From Metridium senile (Eukaryota > Cnidaria > Anthozoa > Actiniaria > Metridiidae): a stretch of DNA of 64,000 nt. Under the pieces are notes generated by a model, which did not search any database, was not told where the DNA came from, and saw only the letters and a list, made by a program, of their open reading frames with translations. The position numbers were made by a program, and so were the translations under genes. The stretch is from assembly GCA_949775045.1 (NCBI GenBank), contig OX459100.1:11666086-11730085 (forward strand), given 5' to 3'. Of the stretch, positions 63,501 to 64,000 are shown piece by piece (within the stretch, counting starts at the first letter, position 1; each line of letters starts with the position of its first letter).

Positions 63501-63829
63501 AGTATAAATACGTATAACATATATCTAACATACGACAGCAATATATGTACTAGTTTTAGACATAGAAAGCAACAGAAAGCCGCGCAAATAAGTGTTACAA
63601 ACGTCAGTAATACTATGGAGGGGAATTTCTTCAGTTATTTACAAATTGTTTGCATAGCATTATGACGACAAATATTATTAGCTACTGTATATATACAAAA
63701 AGTGTACATTAGAGAGATTTTATTGTATTGTGAAGTGACAAGGATGGTATATGAAGTTTTAGCTACCGATTTGTTTTTAATAAAAACATCAAGATTATAT
63801 GGCGTTGATTTTTAGTTAATGAAATAAAT
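63501..63829. other. Unique stretch
   Basis: No supported feature. Confidence 0.3.
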
Positions 63830-64000
63830 AGTCCCCTTAACAGTTCCCTGCGCCATTTTGAAAGGTAGCCGGGCCTTTGCATTGAAGCGAGACGAACGTT
63901 GAGCTTGCAATGATGGAGACACGTGAATAATTGTCACGCAAGGTGTTTACAGGTCTCTATCATTGTAAGCTTAACTCTTGTCTCGCTTCGATGGAAAGGC
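63830..64000. mobile_element. TTCCCTGCGCCATC MITE, copy 5, cut by the window end
   Basis: TAGTCCCCTTAACAGTTCCC, the left arm and the start of the right arm (CTCTATCATTGTAAGC, TCTCGCTTCGATGGAAAGGC) are present; the last 30 or so bases lie beyond the window. Confidence 0.9.

Overview
The window looks like AT-rich, repeat-laden nuclear DNA of an invertebrate animal. Genes are split by introns with GT/AG junctions. There are tRNA-derived SINEs, LINE 3' ends, many short inverted-repeat elements and long micro/minisatellites. A front-end fatty-acid desaturase, a ROR-type CRD-kringle protein and a membrane patatin together fit an early-branching metazoan, most likely a cnidarian such as a coral or anemone. 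That placement is inference; no marker gene fixes it.

Layout. (1) 1-4.0 kb: 3' half of a desaturase gene on +, six exons, with its 5' part outside the window; an unattached exon-like segment follows. (2) 4.1-6.4 kb: foldback element and a 118-bp tandem array. (3) 6.4-20.3 kb: a seven-exon gene on + that I assembled by matching splice phases. It encodes a 354-aa secreted protein with signal peptide, Frizzled/ROR-type cysteine-rich domain and kringle, then a stop, with no membrane segment or kinase. Its first intron holds, in antisense, a 6.76-kb inverted-repeat-flanked element (8126-14885) with one 1532-1541-aa ORF. That ORF combines two N-terminal zinc modules, a motif set like the XPG/FEN (PIN-like) nuclease core, and a C-terminal CXC cysteine cluster. 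It is the best candidate here for an uncharacterised mobile system. (4) 20.3-23.7 kb: repeats, including a LINE tail. (5) 23.7-29.3 kb: four-exon gene on + for a 790-aa multi-pass patatin-like lipase. (6) 29.3-57.8 kb: about 28 kb without a coding gene I can defend. It holds nested MITEs, foldbacks, LINE ends and tandem arrays (40, 69, 72, 150, 177 bp and others), plus two CpG-rich first-exon-like segments (34.0-34.3 and 42.9-43.5 kb) that could be promoters. (7) 57.8-61.4 kb: two-exon gene on + for a 283-aa single-pass protein with a long Ser-rich tail; the region around its stop codon is tandemly copied into the 3' flank. (8) 61.4-64 kb: arrays and MITEs.

The four host genes share a strand but show no operon-like arrangement or common pathway. 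What shapes the window is repeat expansion inside introns and between genes. Several insertions are nested, and empty-site comparison within the window gives target duplications of 7, 5 and 2 bp. All exon chains come from reading splice signals and frame only; no transcript or database was consulted.
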